Shown here: positions 25,404 through 34,683 of the stretch, piece by piece
How positions within the stretch are numbered: the first letter of the stretch is position 1
How the letters are laid out: every line of letters begins with the position of its first letter
DNA from: Indolivaga alginatilytica
GTDB lineage: Bacteria; Bacteroidota; Bacteroidia; Bacteroidales; Dysgonomonadaceae
NCBI RefSeq assembly: GCF_003201355.1
Contig: NZ_QICL01000010.1
Location: 88,746-152,745, forward strand
DNA length: 64,000 bases
Reading direction: 5' to 3'
Made by a program: the position numbers and the translations under genes
Notes under the pieces: model-generated
The model's database searches: none
Seen by the model: the letters and a program-made list of their open reading frames with translations, nothing else
Told to the model about the DNA's origin: nothing

Positions 25404-26915
25404 ATGTTAGAAATAATGGATACTACCTTGCGTGATGGAGAACAAACTTCAGGAGTTTCGTTTTCTATGCAAGAGAAATTAAGTATTGTCCACCTGCTGT
25501 TAGTTGACTTGGGTGTAAATCGGATAGAAATTGCATCTGCCCGTGTATCGGATGGTGAATTTAAGACGGTTAAACGAATTACCGATTGGGCTAAAGGTGC
25601 AGGGTATATTGATAAAATCGAGATACTGGGATTTATCGACAAAGGAGCTTCTCTAAAATGGATTAAAGATGTTGGCTGTAATACTGTAAATCTACTGACA
25701 AAGGGATCTTACAAGCATGTAACAGAGCAATTACGGAAAACTCCAGAGCAACACTTAGAGGATATTAAAGCTGAAATATATTTGGCTCAAGAAATGGGAT
25801 TGAATGTAAATATTTATCTCGAAGATTGGTCAAATGGTATTTTGAATTCCGAGGAGTACGTTTACTTTATGGTGGATAATTTGAAAGATTTACCCATTAA
25901 ACGCTTCATGCTCCCTGATACACTGGGTATTCTCAATCCCCATACTACATGGCGTGCTTGCCGGCGAATGACTAAACGATATCCCGGATTACATTTCGAC
26001 TTCCATGCTCACAATGACTACGATCTTGCAGTTGCCAATGTAATGGTTGCCGTTGAAGTTGGAGTACATGGTGTACATGTAACTATGAATGGTTTGGGCG
26101 AACGTGCAGGAAATGCAAGTCTGTCGAGTGTAATAGCAGTTCTACATGATCATCTGAATGTGGAAACTACAATAAAAGAAGAAAAGCTTAATCGGGTCAG
26201 TCGTGTTGTGGAAACTTATTCAGGTTTAATAATCTCAGCGAATCAACCGATTGTCGGAGAAAATGTTTTTACTCAATGTGCAGGTATTCATGCTGATGGA
26301 GATAATAAAAACAACCTCTACTACAACGACTTATATCCTGAACGATTTGGTCGGGTAAGAGAGTATGCACTGGGTAAACTATCCGGTAAAGCAAATATCA
26401 GGAAGAATATTGAAGCCCTTGGTATTGAACTTGACGAAGCCGATATGACAAAAGTCACGAATCGGGTTATTGAGCTTGGCGATAAAAAGGAAGTCATTAC
26501 TCAGGAAGATTTACCCTATATAATCTCGGATGTTTTAAGAAGTAGCGAGAAAGATAAACAGGTTAAGATTATTGCCTTTGCGTTTGTTCTGTCAAAAGGG
26601 GTACGTGCTTCCGCTTCTGTTCGCATTGAAGTCAATGGAAAAGAATACGAAGAAACAGCACCGGGAGACGGACAGTACCACGCGTTCTCAAAAGCTTTAT
26701 GGAAAATATATACAAAATTAGATAAACCTAAACCCGATTTGGTGAATTATTCGGTAATAATTCCACCGGGAGGACGTACAGATGCTTTGGTGCAGACTGT
26801 TATTTCATGGAAGTTCAATGGAAAGGTTTTTAAAACTAGAGGTCTGGATGCCGACCAAACCGAAGCAGCGGTAAAAGCAACTGAAAAAATGTTGAATATA
26901 ATCGAAGATATGTGA
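25404..26915 (+). CDS. Alpha-isopropylmalate/citramalate synthase family protein, probable citramalate synthase
   Basis: 503 aa, second LeuA-like enzyme of the operon. [16 protein letters not shown] (residues 6-21) and metal ligand region DFHAHNDYDLAVANVM (about 198-213), GLGERAGNASLSS, and a C-terminal LeuA-type regulatory domain (about 385-500). The protein is quite unlike LeuA at 20652 (for example IEILGFIDKGASLKWIKDVG), so it is not a recent duplicate. The likely product is (R)-citramalate from acetyl-CoA and pyruvate, which LeuC, LeuD and LeuB can carry to 2-oxobutyrate for isoleucine. Homocitrate-type chemistry is an alternative. Context supports but does not prove it. Confidence 0.85.
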   Translation: MLEIMDTTLRDGEQTSGVSFSMQEKLSIVHLLLVDLGVNRIEIASARVSDGEFKTVKRITDWAKGAGYIDKIEILGFIDKGASLKWIKDVGCNTVNLLTKGSYKHVTEQLRKTPEQHLEDIKAEIYLAQEMGLNVNIYLEDWSNGILNSEEYVYFMVDNLKDLPIKRFMLPDTLGILNPHTTWRACRRMTKRYPGLHFDFHAHNDYDLAVANVMVAVEVGVHGVHVTMNGLGERAGNASLSSVIAVLHDHLNVETTIKEEKLNRVSRVVETYSGLIISANQPIVGENVFTQCAGIHADGDNKNNLYYNDLYPERFGRVREYALGKLSGKANIRKNIEALGIELDEADMTKVTNRVIELGDKKEVITQEDLPYIISDVLRSSEKDKQVKIIAFAFVLSKGVRASASVRIEVNGKEYEETAPGDGQYHAFSKALWKIYTKLDKPKPDLVNYSVIIPPGGRTDALVQTVISWKFNGKVFKTRGLDADQTEAAVKATEKMLNIIEDM

Positions 26916-26916
26916 T

Positions 26917-27966
26917 ATGAGGATAAATCTCATCAATATTATTTCGGATCGCAAATACGAATCATGGGTTAGTTTTCAACTTATCTATGAATGGGAAGAT
27001 CAATTGTCGAAGACATTGAGTATTCCTATTATTGATAATCCGGATCGTGTTGCAACAAGTCTGAAAAATTCGATTAAATATAATATATCCGAACGAGTAG
27101 CTTATCCTCTAATTAAATTTTTCAGAGCTATAAAAAGATGCTTCAAAAAAGAATCTGAGATAGATTGCTCCCTGTATTTTCACTTAACGGTAACTAGTTT
27201 GATACAGCTAAAGAAAAGCAGATTGAACAGAATTATACCTGTTATTGTAGATGCTTTTATTGCGGAGGATTATTTACCTGTCTTTTATAAAAAATACGGA
27301 GATTGTCCGTTAGTACTAATATCGAGCATCGAAACGTATGAATATCTAAAATCGGTAAATTGCCCTCTAAATATAAGGTATTGGGGACTTAGTTTATCTG
27401 ATGATTATAAATTGGATTCGGATAAAGAATACAACAAAGAAATTGATATATTACTTGCAGGAAGACAAAACGGAGTTCTTTTGTCATACTTAGAACAATA
27501 TTTACAAGATAATAAGGAGATTGAGGTTGTGCGAAGTGATATAGAAGACGGACAGTTAATATTCACATCTAACAACAGAGGAGTACTTGGCAGTTTTAAT
27601 GGCAGGGATGAATACATAGATCTGTTGAGAAAATCGAGAGTAATAATGTATGCTACACCGGGTATTGACGGAGGAGAAAAGCGAACAAAAGGTTATAATC
27701 CGGTAACACCTAAATATCTGGAAGCACTATCTTCTCAGTGTAAGATTATAGCTCGCTATCCCGATACGGTTGAGACGAAACTATATGAACTCGATCGGAT
27801 TTGTTCTAATACCGATTCGTATGATACTTTTAAATCTCATTTGGATAGATATTTAGATCGTAATAATAAAATAGATTTGCCTTTTTATGCATCAATACTA
27901 AATAGGCATTATACATCGGTACGAGGAACGGAATTGCAAGAGATTCTTCAAAATTTAAGGTCTTAG
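26917..27966 (+). CDS. Glycosyltransferase-like protein
   Basis: 349 aa, start one base after the preceding stop. No strong signature. The second half looks like a GT-B fold: DILLAGRQNGVLLSYLEQYL, SRVIMYATPGIDGGEKRTKG, then VTPKYLEALSSQCKIIARYP, which resembles the nucleotide-sugar binding E.ma.g region of GT1/GT4-like enzymes. Predicted polysaccharide or glycan synthesis function is an inference. The last codons TTA AGG TCT TAG coincide with a copy of the 15-bp palindrome, which therefore supplies the stop codon. Confidence 0.6.
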   Translation: MRINLINIISDRKYESWVSFQLIYEWEDQLSKTLSIPIIDNPDRVATSLKNSIKYNISERVAYPLIKFFRAIKRCFKKESEIDCSLYFHLTVTSLIQLKKSRLNRIIPVIVDAFIAEDYLPVFYKKYGDCPLVLISSIETYEYLKSVNCPLNIRYWGLSLSDDYKLDSDKEYNKEIDILLAGRQNGVLLSYLEQYLQDNKEIEVVRSDIEDGQLIFTSNNRGVLGSFNGRDEYIDLLRKSRVIMYATPGIDGGEKRTKGYNPVTPKYLEALSSQCKIIARYPDTVETKLYELDRICSNTDSYDTFKSHLDRYLDRNNKIDLPFYASILNRHYTSVRGTELQEILQNLRS

Positions 27967-27971
27967 ACCTT
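27957..27971 (+). repeat. 15-bp palindrome overlapping the end of the glycosyltransferase-like gene
   Basis: AAGGTCTTAGACCTT, exact arms, followed by TTTTA. It contains the TAG stop codon of the preceding gene. Confidence 0.75.
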
Positions 27972-28032
27972 TTTATAGCTTAGATATTTTGTATTACTTT
28001 TACTAAATATTTTTTATAATAAACAAGATTCG

Positions 28033-29271
28033 ATGAAAATAGGTGTTTTAGGTGCAGGTATCAGTGGTTTAAGTATTGCTAAAATACTAAAGAAAACATT
28101 TGATGTTGAAGTTTTAGAGAAGAATCCCGTTTGTGGAGGAATTGCTCGCACTACAGATGTTGATGGTGTTGCATATCATACTATTGGCGGTCATTGTTTT
28201 AATTCGAAATATGAAGATGTACTAAGTTTTGTATTCGATGAAGTTCTACCTAAAAGTGAATGGAATAAAGTAATACGAAAATCGAAAATAAAGTTTCAAA
28301 ATTACGAGATCGATTATCCTATTGAATTCTCAATCAAGCAGATTTATGAGCATGACAAAGAGTTGGCTCAAAGATTGACTATTGATTTCTTTAAGGCTGA
28401 TGATAACGGTAAATATGAGAACTTAGACGAATGGTTCAGAAAGAAATTCGGCAATAGTTTTGCTGAAGAATACTTCATTCCCTATAACTCTAAGATATGG
28501 AATAATGATCCTAAAAAAATGAGTTATTTATGGGTTGAAGATAAACTTCCAATTCCTAACAAAGATTCTTTTTTTGAAGGACTAATATCTAATATGAGAG
28601 ATAAGATGTCTCATTCGGAGTTCTACTATCCTAAGACAAATAATCAGAATACATTCATTGAGGCTTTAGCGAAAGATACAGCAATCAAGTACAATTATAA
28701 GGTTGAATCTATTAAATATGATAATAGTTCTAAGAAATGGATTATAAATGATACAGATCATTACGATCTGATAATTAATACTACACCTCTAGATCAATTC
28801 ATAGGTACTCTTGCAAATGCACCTGAGAATATACAATCTGCTGCAAAAAAATTGAAGAAGAACGGTGTATCTAATATCCTTTGGAAAACGAAGGAAACAG
28901 ATAAAACGTGGACATATATTCCAAACCAGAAATACTTATTCCATAGATATATTCATATTGGTTCGTTTTGGAATCCAAAACAAAATTATTCGATCTCAGA
29001 AGTTATAGGACAACATTCTGTTGAAGAGATGACTAAAGTAGGGCAACAAGACGATTTCTTAATAGAGCCGATAGCTCACTCAGTATCCGATTATGCCTAT
29101 GTTGTATTTGACGAAAACTATGATGTAACTACAAGGGCTATAAAAGAGTATCTGGAAGAAGCAGGATTACATACTTTAGGTCGATTTGGAGAATGGCAAT
29201 ACTACAATATGGATGTATGTATAAAAAAAGCCATTGATCTATCTAAGAAAATAATAGAAAAACAATTTTAA
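28033..29271 (+). CDS. FAD/NAD(P)-binding protein, UDP-galactopyranose mutase-like
   Basis: 412 aa. N-terminal dinucleotide motif GVLGAGISGLSIAKILKK (residues 4-21) and EVLEKNPVCGGIART, then HTIGGHCFNS, characteristic of the Glf/protoporphyrinogen-oxidase-like family. Middle segment FGNSFAEEYFIPYNSKIWNNDP (key words YFIPYNSKIW) is like Glf homologs. Probably an oxidoreductase or mutase acting on a nucleotide sugar or polysaccharide precursor, consistent with the neighbouring acyltransferase and glycosyltransferase-like genes. Whether it is a true Glf is not clear. A degenerate palindrome copy overlaps its TAA stop. Confidence 0.75.
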   Translation: MKIGVLGAGISGLSIAKILKKTFDVEVLEKNPVCGGIARTTDVDGVAYHTIGGHCFNSKYEDVLSFVFDEVLPKSEWNKVIRKSKIKFQNYEIDYPIEFSIKQIYEHDKELAQRLTIDFFKADDNGKYENLDEWFRKKFGNSFAEEYFIPYNSKIWNNDPKKMSYLWVEDKLPIPNKDSFFEGLISNMRDKMSHSEFYYPKTNNQNTFIEALAKDTAIKYNYKVESIKYDNSSKKWIINDTDHYDLIINTTPLDQFIGTLANAPENIQSAAKKLKKNGVSNILWKTKETDKTWTYIPNQKYLFHRYIHIGSFWNPKQNYSISEVIGQHSVEEMTKVGQQDDFLIEPIAHSVSDYAYVVFDENYDVTTRAIKEYLEEAGLHTLGRFGEWQYYNMDVCIKKAIDLSKKIIEKQF

Positions 29272-29284
29272 GGTCTCAGAGCTA
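29270..29284 (+). repeat. Degenerate palindrome copy at a stop codon
   Basis: AAGGTCTCAGAGCTA; the left arm and centre match the family, the right arm has two changes. Starts inside the TAA stop of the 28033-29271 gene. Confidence 0.5.
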
Positions 29285-29363
29285 TCTAATATTTAAATAG
29301 TATATGAGCCTTGTAAACTTAAATATATCACTAAATACTTTTATTTATTTTAATTAATATAGT

Positions 29364-30437
29364 ATGAAATTAAATATTGCGGTATTACCCGGCGATGGAA
29401 TTGGTCCTGAAATTATAGGACAAGCATTAAGAGTTACAGAAGCTATTTGCGAAAAATTCGGTCATGAATTATCGTACGAATATGGAATAGTAGGAGCATG
29501 TGCTATTGATGAAGTGGGAAGCCCCTACCCTGACGCGACTCATGAACTTTGTATGGAATCTGATGCTGTATTATTCGGCGCTATCGGTGATCCTAAATAC
29601 GATAATAACCCATCGGCTAAAGTTAGACCGGAACAAGGTTTATTGAAAATGCGTAAAGACCTTGGTCTATATGCGAACCTACGTCCGATTACAACTTTTC
29701 CATCGTTAATACACAAATCGCCTCTTCGTGCTGATCTTGTAGAAGGAGCCGATTTTATGTGTGTACGCGAATTGACGGGAGGTCTTTATTTTGGACGTCC
29801 TCAAGGAAGAAGCGAAGACGGGAATACTGCTTATGATACTTGTGTATATACTCGTGAGGAAGTAGAACGTATTCTTCATTTATCTTATAAATATGCGCGT
29901 CAACGTCGCAAAAAAGTGACTGTTGTAGATAAAGCTAATGTTCTTTGTACATCTCGTTTGTGGAGAGAAGTAGCTCAGGAGATAGAAAAACAATATCCTG
30001 ACGTTGAAACTGAATATATGTTTGTTGATAACGCAGCTATGCAGATTATTCAATGGCCAAAACGTTTTGATGTATTAGTTACAGAAAACTTATTCGGAGA
30101 TATTCTTACTGATGAATCATCTGTTATTACTGGTTCATTAGGAATGTTACCATCTGCTTCTATTGGTGTTCATACATCGGTATTTGAACCTATACACGGA
30201 TCGTATCCTCAGGCAGCAGGAAAGAATATAGCAAACCCTATTGCTACTATACTTTCGGCAGCCATGATGTTCGAATATGCTTTTGATCTTCAAGAAGAAG
30301 GCAAAATAATTCGCGATGCAGTAAATGCTTCTTTGGAACAAGGTATTGTAACTGAAGATATTTCTTCAGATGGCAAAGCTTATTCAACATCTGAAGTGGG
30401 AGATTGGATTGTGAATTTTGTAAAGAATCAAATTTGA
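29364..30437 (+). CDS. leuB: 3-isopropylmalate dehydrogenase
   Basis: 357 aa NAD-dependent oxidative decarboxylase, last leu-specific step. Motifs: [10 protein letters not shown] (residues 8-17), [21 protein letters not shown] (Arg ligands), the ELTGGLYFG loop (about 136) and [25 protein letters not shown] (metal-binding Asp residues). [27 protein letters not shown] gives the cofactor-binding end; each shown in part only. Last member of the leu operon, 92 bp after the FAD protein. Confidence 0.97.
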   Translation: MKLNIAVLPGDGIGPEIIGQALRVTEAICEKFGHELSYEYGIVGACAIDEVGSPYPDATHELCMESDAVLFGAIGDPKYDNNPSAKVRPEQGLLKMRKDLGLYANLRPITTFPSLIHKSPLRADLVEGADFMCVRELTGGLYFGRPQGRSEDGNTAYDTCVYTREEVERILHLSYKYARQRRKKVTVVDKANVLCTSRLWREVAQEIEKQYPDVETEYMFVDNAAMQIIQWPKRFDVLVTENLFGDILTDESSVITGSLGMLPSASIGVHTSVFEPIHGSYPQAAGKNIANPIATILSAAMMFEYAFDLQEEGKIIRDAVNASLEQGIVTEDISSDGKAYSTSEVGDWIVNFVKNQI

Positions 30438-30460
30438 TATATAAATATATAATATAAGCA

Positions 30461-30982
30461 ATGACTCGTAATCTCTCTCTTTTAGCATTAGCTGCAGGTT
30501 TGATAATAGGTATCAATCTCTTTTTTGCCTGTACTAAGGTAGAGACAGATGACGCTCCTCCTGGTATTAAGATTTTAATGCCTCTTAATAATGATACTCT
30601 ATTCATCTATACAGATACGGACACAATACTGCCTATATTTAGTGCATCATTAAGTGACAACGAAGGGCTCTCTTCTTATAAATTTAGAATAAGGCATCTT
30701 AGAGACAGTATAAAAGGTGCACCGGGGGATACAACTGCTTATTTTTATAAAAACTATCAGAGGGCTTCTATTTTTGGAATGAAAGATACCATTATTAAGC
30801 ATTCTTTTGAAATTGACACAATTATTTCCGTAACTGATTCAAACAGCAATACAAGACGCCTTCCTATATGGCAGGGAGTATATCAACTAGATGCATCTGT
30901 TGTAGATATGCATGGAAATATAACAATTGTAGATTCCATTAATGTTGTAATTGTAAAAACCAAGTATATAAAAAAGAAGTAA
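30461..30982 (+). CDS. Lipoprotein, probable DUF4625 family
   Basis: 173 aa with a lipoprotein signal and Cys near residue 24 (INLFFACTKVETDDAPPG). The rest looks like an Ig-type beta sandwich (ISVTDSNSNTRRLPIWQGVY, LDASVVDMHGNITIVDSINV), compatible with DUF4625. Function unknown. Starts 23 bp after leuB, so leu operon read-through is possible, and ends 8 bp from a convergent gene. Confidence 0.65.
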   Translation: MTRNLSLLALAAGLIIGINLFFACTKVETDDAPPGIKILMPLNNDTLFIYTDTDTILPIFSASLSDNEGLSSYKFRIRHLRDSIKGAPGDTTAYFYKNYQRASIFGMKDTIIKHSFEIDTIISVTDSNSNTRRLPIWQGVYQLDASVVDMHGNITIVDSINVVIVKTKYIKKK

Positions 30983-30990
30983 CTGTTTGA

Positions 30991-32202
30991 CTATTTTACT
31001 AAAACATAAGCTCTGTATTTAGTTCTTTCATTTACAGGACATAAAGATAAATATCCGGATTTTATTTTGCCTTGCGAAAATAAAGCCGGATATTCTTTTT
31101 TCATTTGATTATCTCTATTTACTTGTTCTCCTTCTTGAGAGGTGAAATCGATATAAAACGAACCCTCAGATCCTTGGTCTAAATATTTCTGACTAAAACG
31201 AAGAGCCAATAATCCCATATTATCTCTGACGTTTATTTCTATGCAGGGATGTAGTTTATAAGTACCGTCTTTGTCTTCATAAACCATCATATCTACACCA
31301 ATACAGCCGGAATAAAAATTATTAAATTTATCTATCAGAATTTCCAATAAGCTACTTTTTACCTCTTCTAATAGCTGAATATTAATATATTCGCAGATCT
31401 TACTTATTATATTCTCTTGCTTACCAATGTAGTTTCCAAGATACCCTCCTTTAGAATTTGTCTCGAATAAAGAATATCCTTCAAAACGGATGTCATCATT
31501 ATCTAAAATAAATTCCATAGCAAAATCGAGTTCCTTATTCAGTGCTTTCTCTATTGAAACGATTTCTTGCTTATTTAAAATGCCTTGTAGTATTTGACGC
31601 TCAGTTTGTGTTAATCCTCTCACAGGCAACCATAATAAACCTCTGCCGGAAGAAGAATAGGGTGCTTTTGCTAAAAACTGATAGTCTTCGTTTTTTACAA
31701 TATCCTCTATCTCATTTAGACTGCTATAGAAATTAGGAATAATATCGGTCGAAATAGCCGATATTTCATTACATAATTCCCTTAGGCATTCTTTAGCAGT
31801 TTCTCTACTCGATAAGGTACGCAATTCGTCTTTCCATTGAGGCAGATTAAAGTGCAAATGGTATTTAGAATTAATTTTCTCAAAATAATTAATCGACTGT
31901 GGCGATACTCCCCATAAATGAATCTCTGTTAACGAACGGTTCATTTTATCAGAAATAATTCCTTTGGGGAGTGGTCGTAAATTCTTAGATAAATATTCCT
32001 CAAAATCGAGAGGAAGCTCCGATTGAACTAAGACATAATCCTCGGCATCAGCATACCAAGCAGCCAAATAAGCCAAATCGTATTGAAGATTGACCATATT
32101 AGCCGGCGCTGTATAATAAGGGGATAAAGTTAGTACTGCGCCCTCATGTCCCGGATTGAAATAATAAAGTTGTGGTTTTTTTTCTGTTTTTTCACTTAAC
32201 AT
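30991..32202 (-). CDS. ATP-grasp-like protein of unknown function
   Basis: 403 aa, cytoplasmic. Begins PQLYYFNPGHEGAVL, a hallmark of a Bacteroidota-specific uncharacterised family. The central part FLAKAPYSSSGRGLLWLP (about 195-212) resembles the ATP-grasp glycine loop, and GCIGVDMMVYEDKDGTYK with CIEINVRDNMG (about 300-335) supplies the metal-binding E and N of the fold. That suggests a carboxylate-amine ligase. The gene overlaps the 3' end of proC by 11 bp and so is translationally coupled to it. Substrate unknown. Confidence 0.7.
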   Translation of the reverse strand: MLSEKTEKKPQLYYFNPGHEGAVLTLSPYYTAPANMVNLQYDLAYLAAWYADAEDYVLVQSELPLDFEEYLSKNLRPLPKGIISDKMNRSLTEIHLWGVSPQSINYFEKINSKYHLHFNLPQWKDELRTLSSRETAKECLRELCNEISAISTDIIPNFYSSLNEIEDIVKNEDYQFLAKAPYSSSGRGLLWLPVRGLTQTERQILQGILNKQEIVSIEKALNKELDFAMEFILDNDDIRFEGYSLFETNSKGGYLGNYIGKQENIISKICEYINIQLLEEVKSSLLEILIDKFNNFYSGCIGVDMMVYEDKDGTYKLHPCIEINVRDNMGLLALRFSQKYLDQGSEGSFYIDFTSQEGEQVNRDNQMKKEYPALFSQGKIKSGYLSLCPVNERTKYRAYVLVK

Positions 32203-32974
32203 AACTAGCTTTCAACCCTTTGATCACAGCAGAAGTAAATCCTGCATTTTCCATTTCGTTCAATCCTTTGATTGTTGTTCCTCCCGCAGTAGTTACTTTA
32301 TCAATTTCAACTTCAGGGTGGCTATTATTTGTCTCTAGCAGATTGGCGGCACCTCTCAGTGTTTGGATAATTGCCTGTTTTGCCTGATCAGGTCTTAACC
32401 CCATTTCAACTCCTCCTTCCATTGCTGCACGTATATATCTGAAAGCAAAGGCTATTCCACATGAAGTGAGCGAAGTAACTGCTGGAAACAACTTCTCATC
32501 AATCAATTCGGCTTTGCCCAGTTCGCTGAATATTTTAAGGATCAATTCATCATTTTCCTTATTAGCGCCATAGGATGCCACAAAGCTCATGCTTTCTTTA
32601 ATTGCAATAGCCGTGTTAGGCATTACTCTATATATTGCAGAGTCACTTAGAATCCATTCTGAAAGCTGATTTAATGAAATACCGGATGCAATAGAAATAA
32701 TAATCTGATATGGATTAAAAGCCTTTCGGTGCTTCTCCAATACTTCTTGGATATACCAAGGTTTAACAGCTAAAACTATGATGTCGGCTTCTGACAATGA
32801 AGAATAATCATTTATAACACCATTTATTCCATTATTATATGTTTTAATGTAGTTAATGTTCCTTTGATTACGATCTATCACTGTAATATCTTGTGGAGCA
32901 AATATTGTACCGCTTCCGAGCCCTATAGCAATGGCTCCTCCCATATTACCACCACCTATAATTGTTATTTTCAT
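32192..32974 (-). CDS. proC: Pyrroline-5-carboxylate reductase
   Basis: 260 aa, last step of proline synthesis. NAD(P) motif IIGGGNMGGAIAIGLGSG (residues 4-21), VMPNTAIAIKESMSF (about 117), and the C-terminal TSLTSCGIAFAFRYIRAAMEGG and TTAGGTTIKGLNEMENAGF (key residues TAGGTT) of the active site. Promoter region lies in 32975-33065. Drives the overlapping ATP-grasp gene. Confidence 0.95.
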   Translation of the reverse strand: MKITIIGGGNMGGAIAIGLGSGTIFAPQDITVIDRNQRNINYIKTYNNGINGVINDYSSLSEADIIVLAVKPWYIQEVLEKHRKAFNPYQIIISIASGISLNQLSEWILSDSAIYRVMPNTAIAIKESMSFVASYGANKENDELILKIFSELGKAELIDEKLFPAVTSLTSCGIAFAFRYIRAAMEGGVEMGLRPDQAKQAIIQTLRGAANLLETNNSHPEVEIDKVTTAGGTTIKGLNEMENAGFTSAVIKGLKASYVK

Positions 32975-33052
32975 GACTTATAATGTATTTATGAGTTTAA
33001 ATATATCGAATAGTAAGGAAATTATTGTTCTTACATTTTCTTAACTCTAAAA

Positions 33053-33067
33053 AAGGTATGAGACCTT
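33053..33067 (-). repeat. 15-bp palindrome copy at the IMPACT gene stop
   Basis: AAGGTATGAGACCTT; on the - strand the TAA stop (33068-33066) leads into AAGGTCTCATACCTT and a T run, so it can serve as a short terminator. Confidence 0.65.
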
Positions 33068-33665
33068 AATCTTCTTTTGGAAAATGTAAACTTTCTACTT
33101 TTTCTAATCTGGATATAAGTTGATCATACAATCCTTTTCGGATACGCAAAGACATAGAGCAATCCATATCATATTGTTGGCTTAAAATAGTTGGTTCTAA
33201 GTCCTTTACAATTTTCATAACATCATTCATAAAAGGATATTCGAATTGAAAGCTTATATCCAGATCAACAGTCTTTTCTATTATTTCAGCGGCAGCAATA
33301 GCTTCAATAGCAGCCTCTTTATAAGCTGTTATTAATCCACTGGTTCCTAACTTAACTCCTCCGAAATAACGAATCACTATGATAAGAATATCCGTGAGTT
33401 CATTCGAATTTATTTGTCCTAATATTGGCTTTCCTGCTGTTCCCGAAGGCTCTCCATCATCATTTGCCCTGAACTCGTTACGCTCAGCACCAAGCATGTA
33501 TGCCCAACAAACATGTCGGGCATCATAATATTCTTTTCTGTATTTTTCAACTTCGGCTTTTACATCATCTACAGTTTGCACAGGAATGGCAAAAGAAATA
33601 AATTTACTTTTCTTCTCAGTAAACAATCCTTTGGCTGTTTCTTTGACTGTTTTAAATGTATCCAT
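33066..33665 (-). CDS. IMPACT/YigZ family protein
   Basis: 199 aa. Visible YigZ motifs: SKFISFAIPV, DARHVCWAYMLG (about 47-58), DDGEPSGTAGKPILGQI (about 69-85) and IIVIRYFGGVKLGTSGLITAY (about 95-115). A C-terminal ferredoxin-like DUF1949 domain follows. In E. coli and yeast relatives the family is linked to translation control; the precise role is unknown. Its start is immediately adjacent to the stop of the RluA gene (no gap), an apparent two-gene unit. Confidence 0.92.
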   Translation of the reverse strand: MDTFKTVKETAKGLFTEKKSKFISFAIPVQTVDDVKAEVEKYRKEYYDARHVCWAYMLGAERNEFRANDDGEPSGTAGKPILGQINSNELTDILIIVIRYFGGVKLGTSGLITAYKEAAIEAIAAAEIIEKTVDLDISFQFEYPFMNDVMKIVKDLEPTILSQQYDMDCSMSLRIRKGLYDQLISRLEKVESLHFPKED

Positions 33666-34595
33666 TTACTCCTCTGATACTTCTTTCTTTTTAGGTTGAA
33701 TTGCATCTACCATTACCTGCATTTTCTTAGGAAGAGGCGATGTCAAGTGTATCTTTTGTTTTGTTTTTGGATGCACAAATTCCAATTCATCGGCATGCAA
33801 AGCAATTCGACGTAACGGGCTTATTTTCGATCCATATTTTTTATCACCAACAATAGGATGTCCTATAAATTGAAGTTGTACACGCAATTGATTTTTACGC
33901 GAAGTGGTAGGAGTTAACCTTATCACCGAATATCTGCTATTAGCTTTAAGAGTTTCATATTCAGTAACAGCCTCTAAGCCTCCGTTGTCTGTCTTAGAAG
34001 CAAATACTACAAAATTCTTATTCTCTGTAAGCCATGAAGTTATAGTACCTTTCTCAGGAACTAGAGGACCTTCGATTACTCCTAAATAAGAACGTTTTGG
34101 TGGATTCAATATCCATGTATGTTGCAATTCTTCTTGTATCTCCGGACTTTTGGCGAATACCATTAACCCCGAAGTTTCTCTATCAAGACGGAATAATACA
34201 TATGCTCTCTCTTTGGCATTCTTGCCTTTTACATATTCATTTATGATATTATAGGCTGTTTCCTTTAGCAATTCTCTACCTGTTGAAACAGATAATAATC
34301 CCGAATCCTTATCCACAACAATAAGATCCTTATCTTCATAAATAATAGTAAGACCCTTTAGTTTCTTCTGATCCATTTTGTGATCATGTTTATGTATAGA
34401 AACTATGTCTCCGGCTTTTAGCTCATGATTATGTTGAGATACGACCTTGTTGTTTACTCTTATTTGTTTGTGAACCAAAAGAGACTTTGTCGCATTCCTA
34501 CTTTTTCGTACGTTACTATCCACTAAGAAATTAAGTAACTCGGCATTCTCTGTTACCTTTATTTCTAATAATAGTGTATTCTGCTTTTCTTTCAT
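33666..34595 (-). CDS. RluA-family pseudouridine synthase
   Basis: 309 aa rRNA/tRNA pseudouridine synthase. N-terminal S4 RNA-binding domain (LLNFLVDSNVRKSRNATKSL, about 19-80), then the catalytic domain with YEDKDLIVVDKDSGLLS and the active-site motif FRLDRETSGLMVFAKS (about 142-158, catalytic Asp in RLDR). The end carries RKNQLRVQLQFIGHPIVGDKKYG. Which uridine it modifies cannot be told from sequence. Followed directly by the IMPACT gene. Confidence 0.9.
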   Translation of the reverse strand: MKEKQNTLLLEIKVTENAELLNFLVDSNVRKSRNATKSLLVHKQIRVNNKVVSQHNHELKAGDIVSIHKHDHKMDQKKLKGLTIIYEDKDLIVVDKDSGLLSVSTGRELLKETAYNIINEYVKGKNAKERAYVLFRLDRETSGLMVFAKSPEIQEELQHTWILNPPKRSYLGVIEGPLVPEKGTITSWLTENKNFVVFASKTDNGGLEAVTEYETLKANSRYSVIRLTPTTSRKNQLRVQLQFIGHPIVGDKKYGSKISPLRRIALHADELEFVHPKTKQKIHLTSPLPKKMQVMVDAIQPKKKEVSEE

Positions 34596-34683
34596 ATATT
34601 TTTTATTCTCTCACAAAGGTATGATTTTTTATAGAGTTTTGTATTTGTATAGCACTAATAGAATGAAGATTGTGTATGATTAA

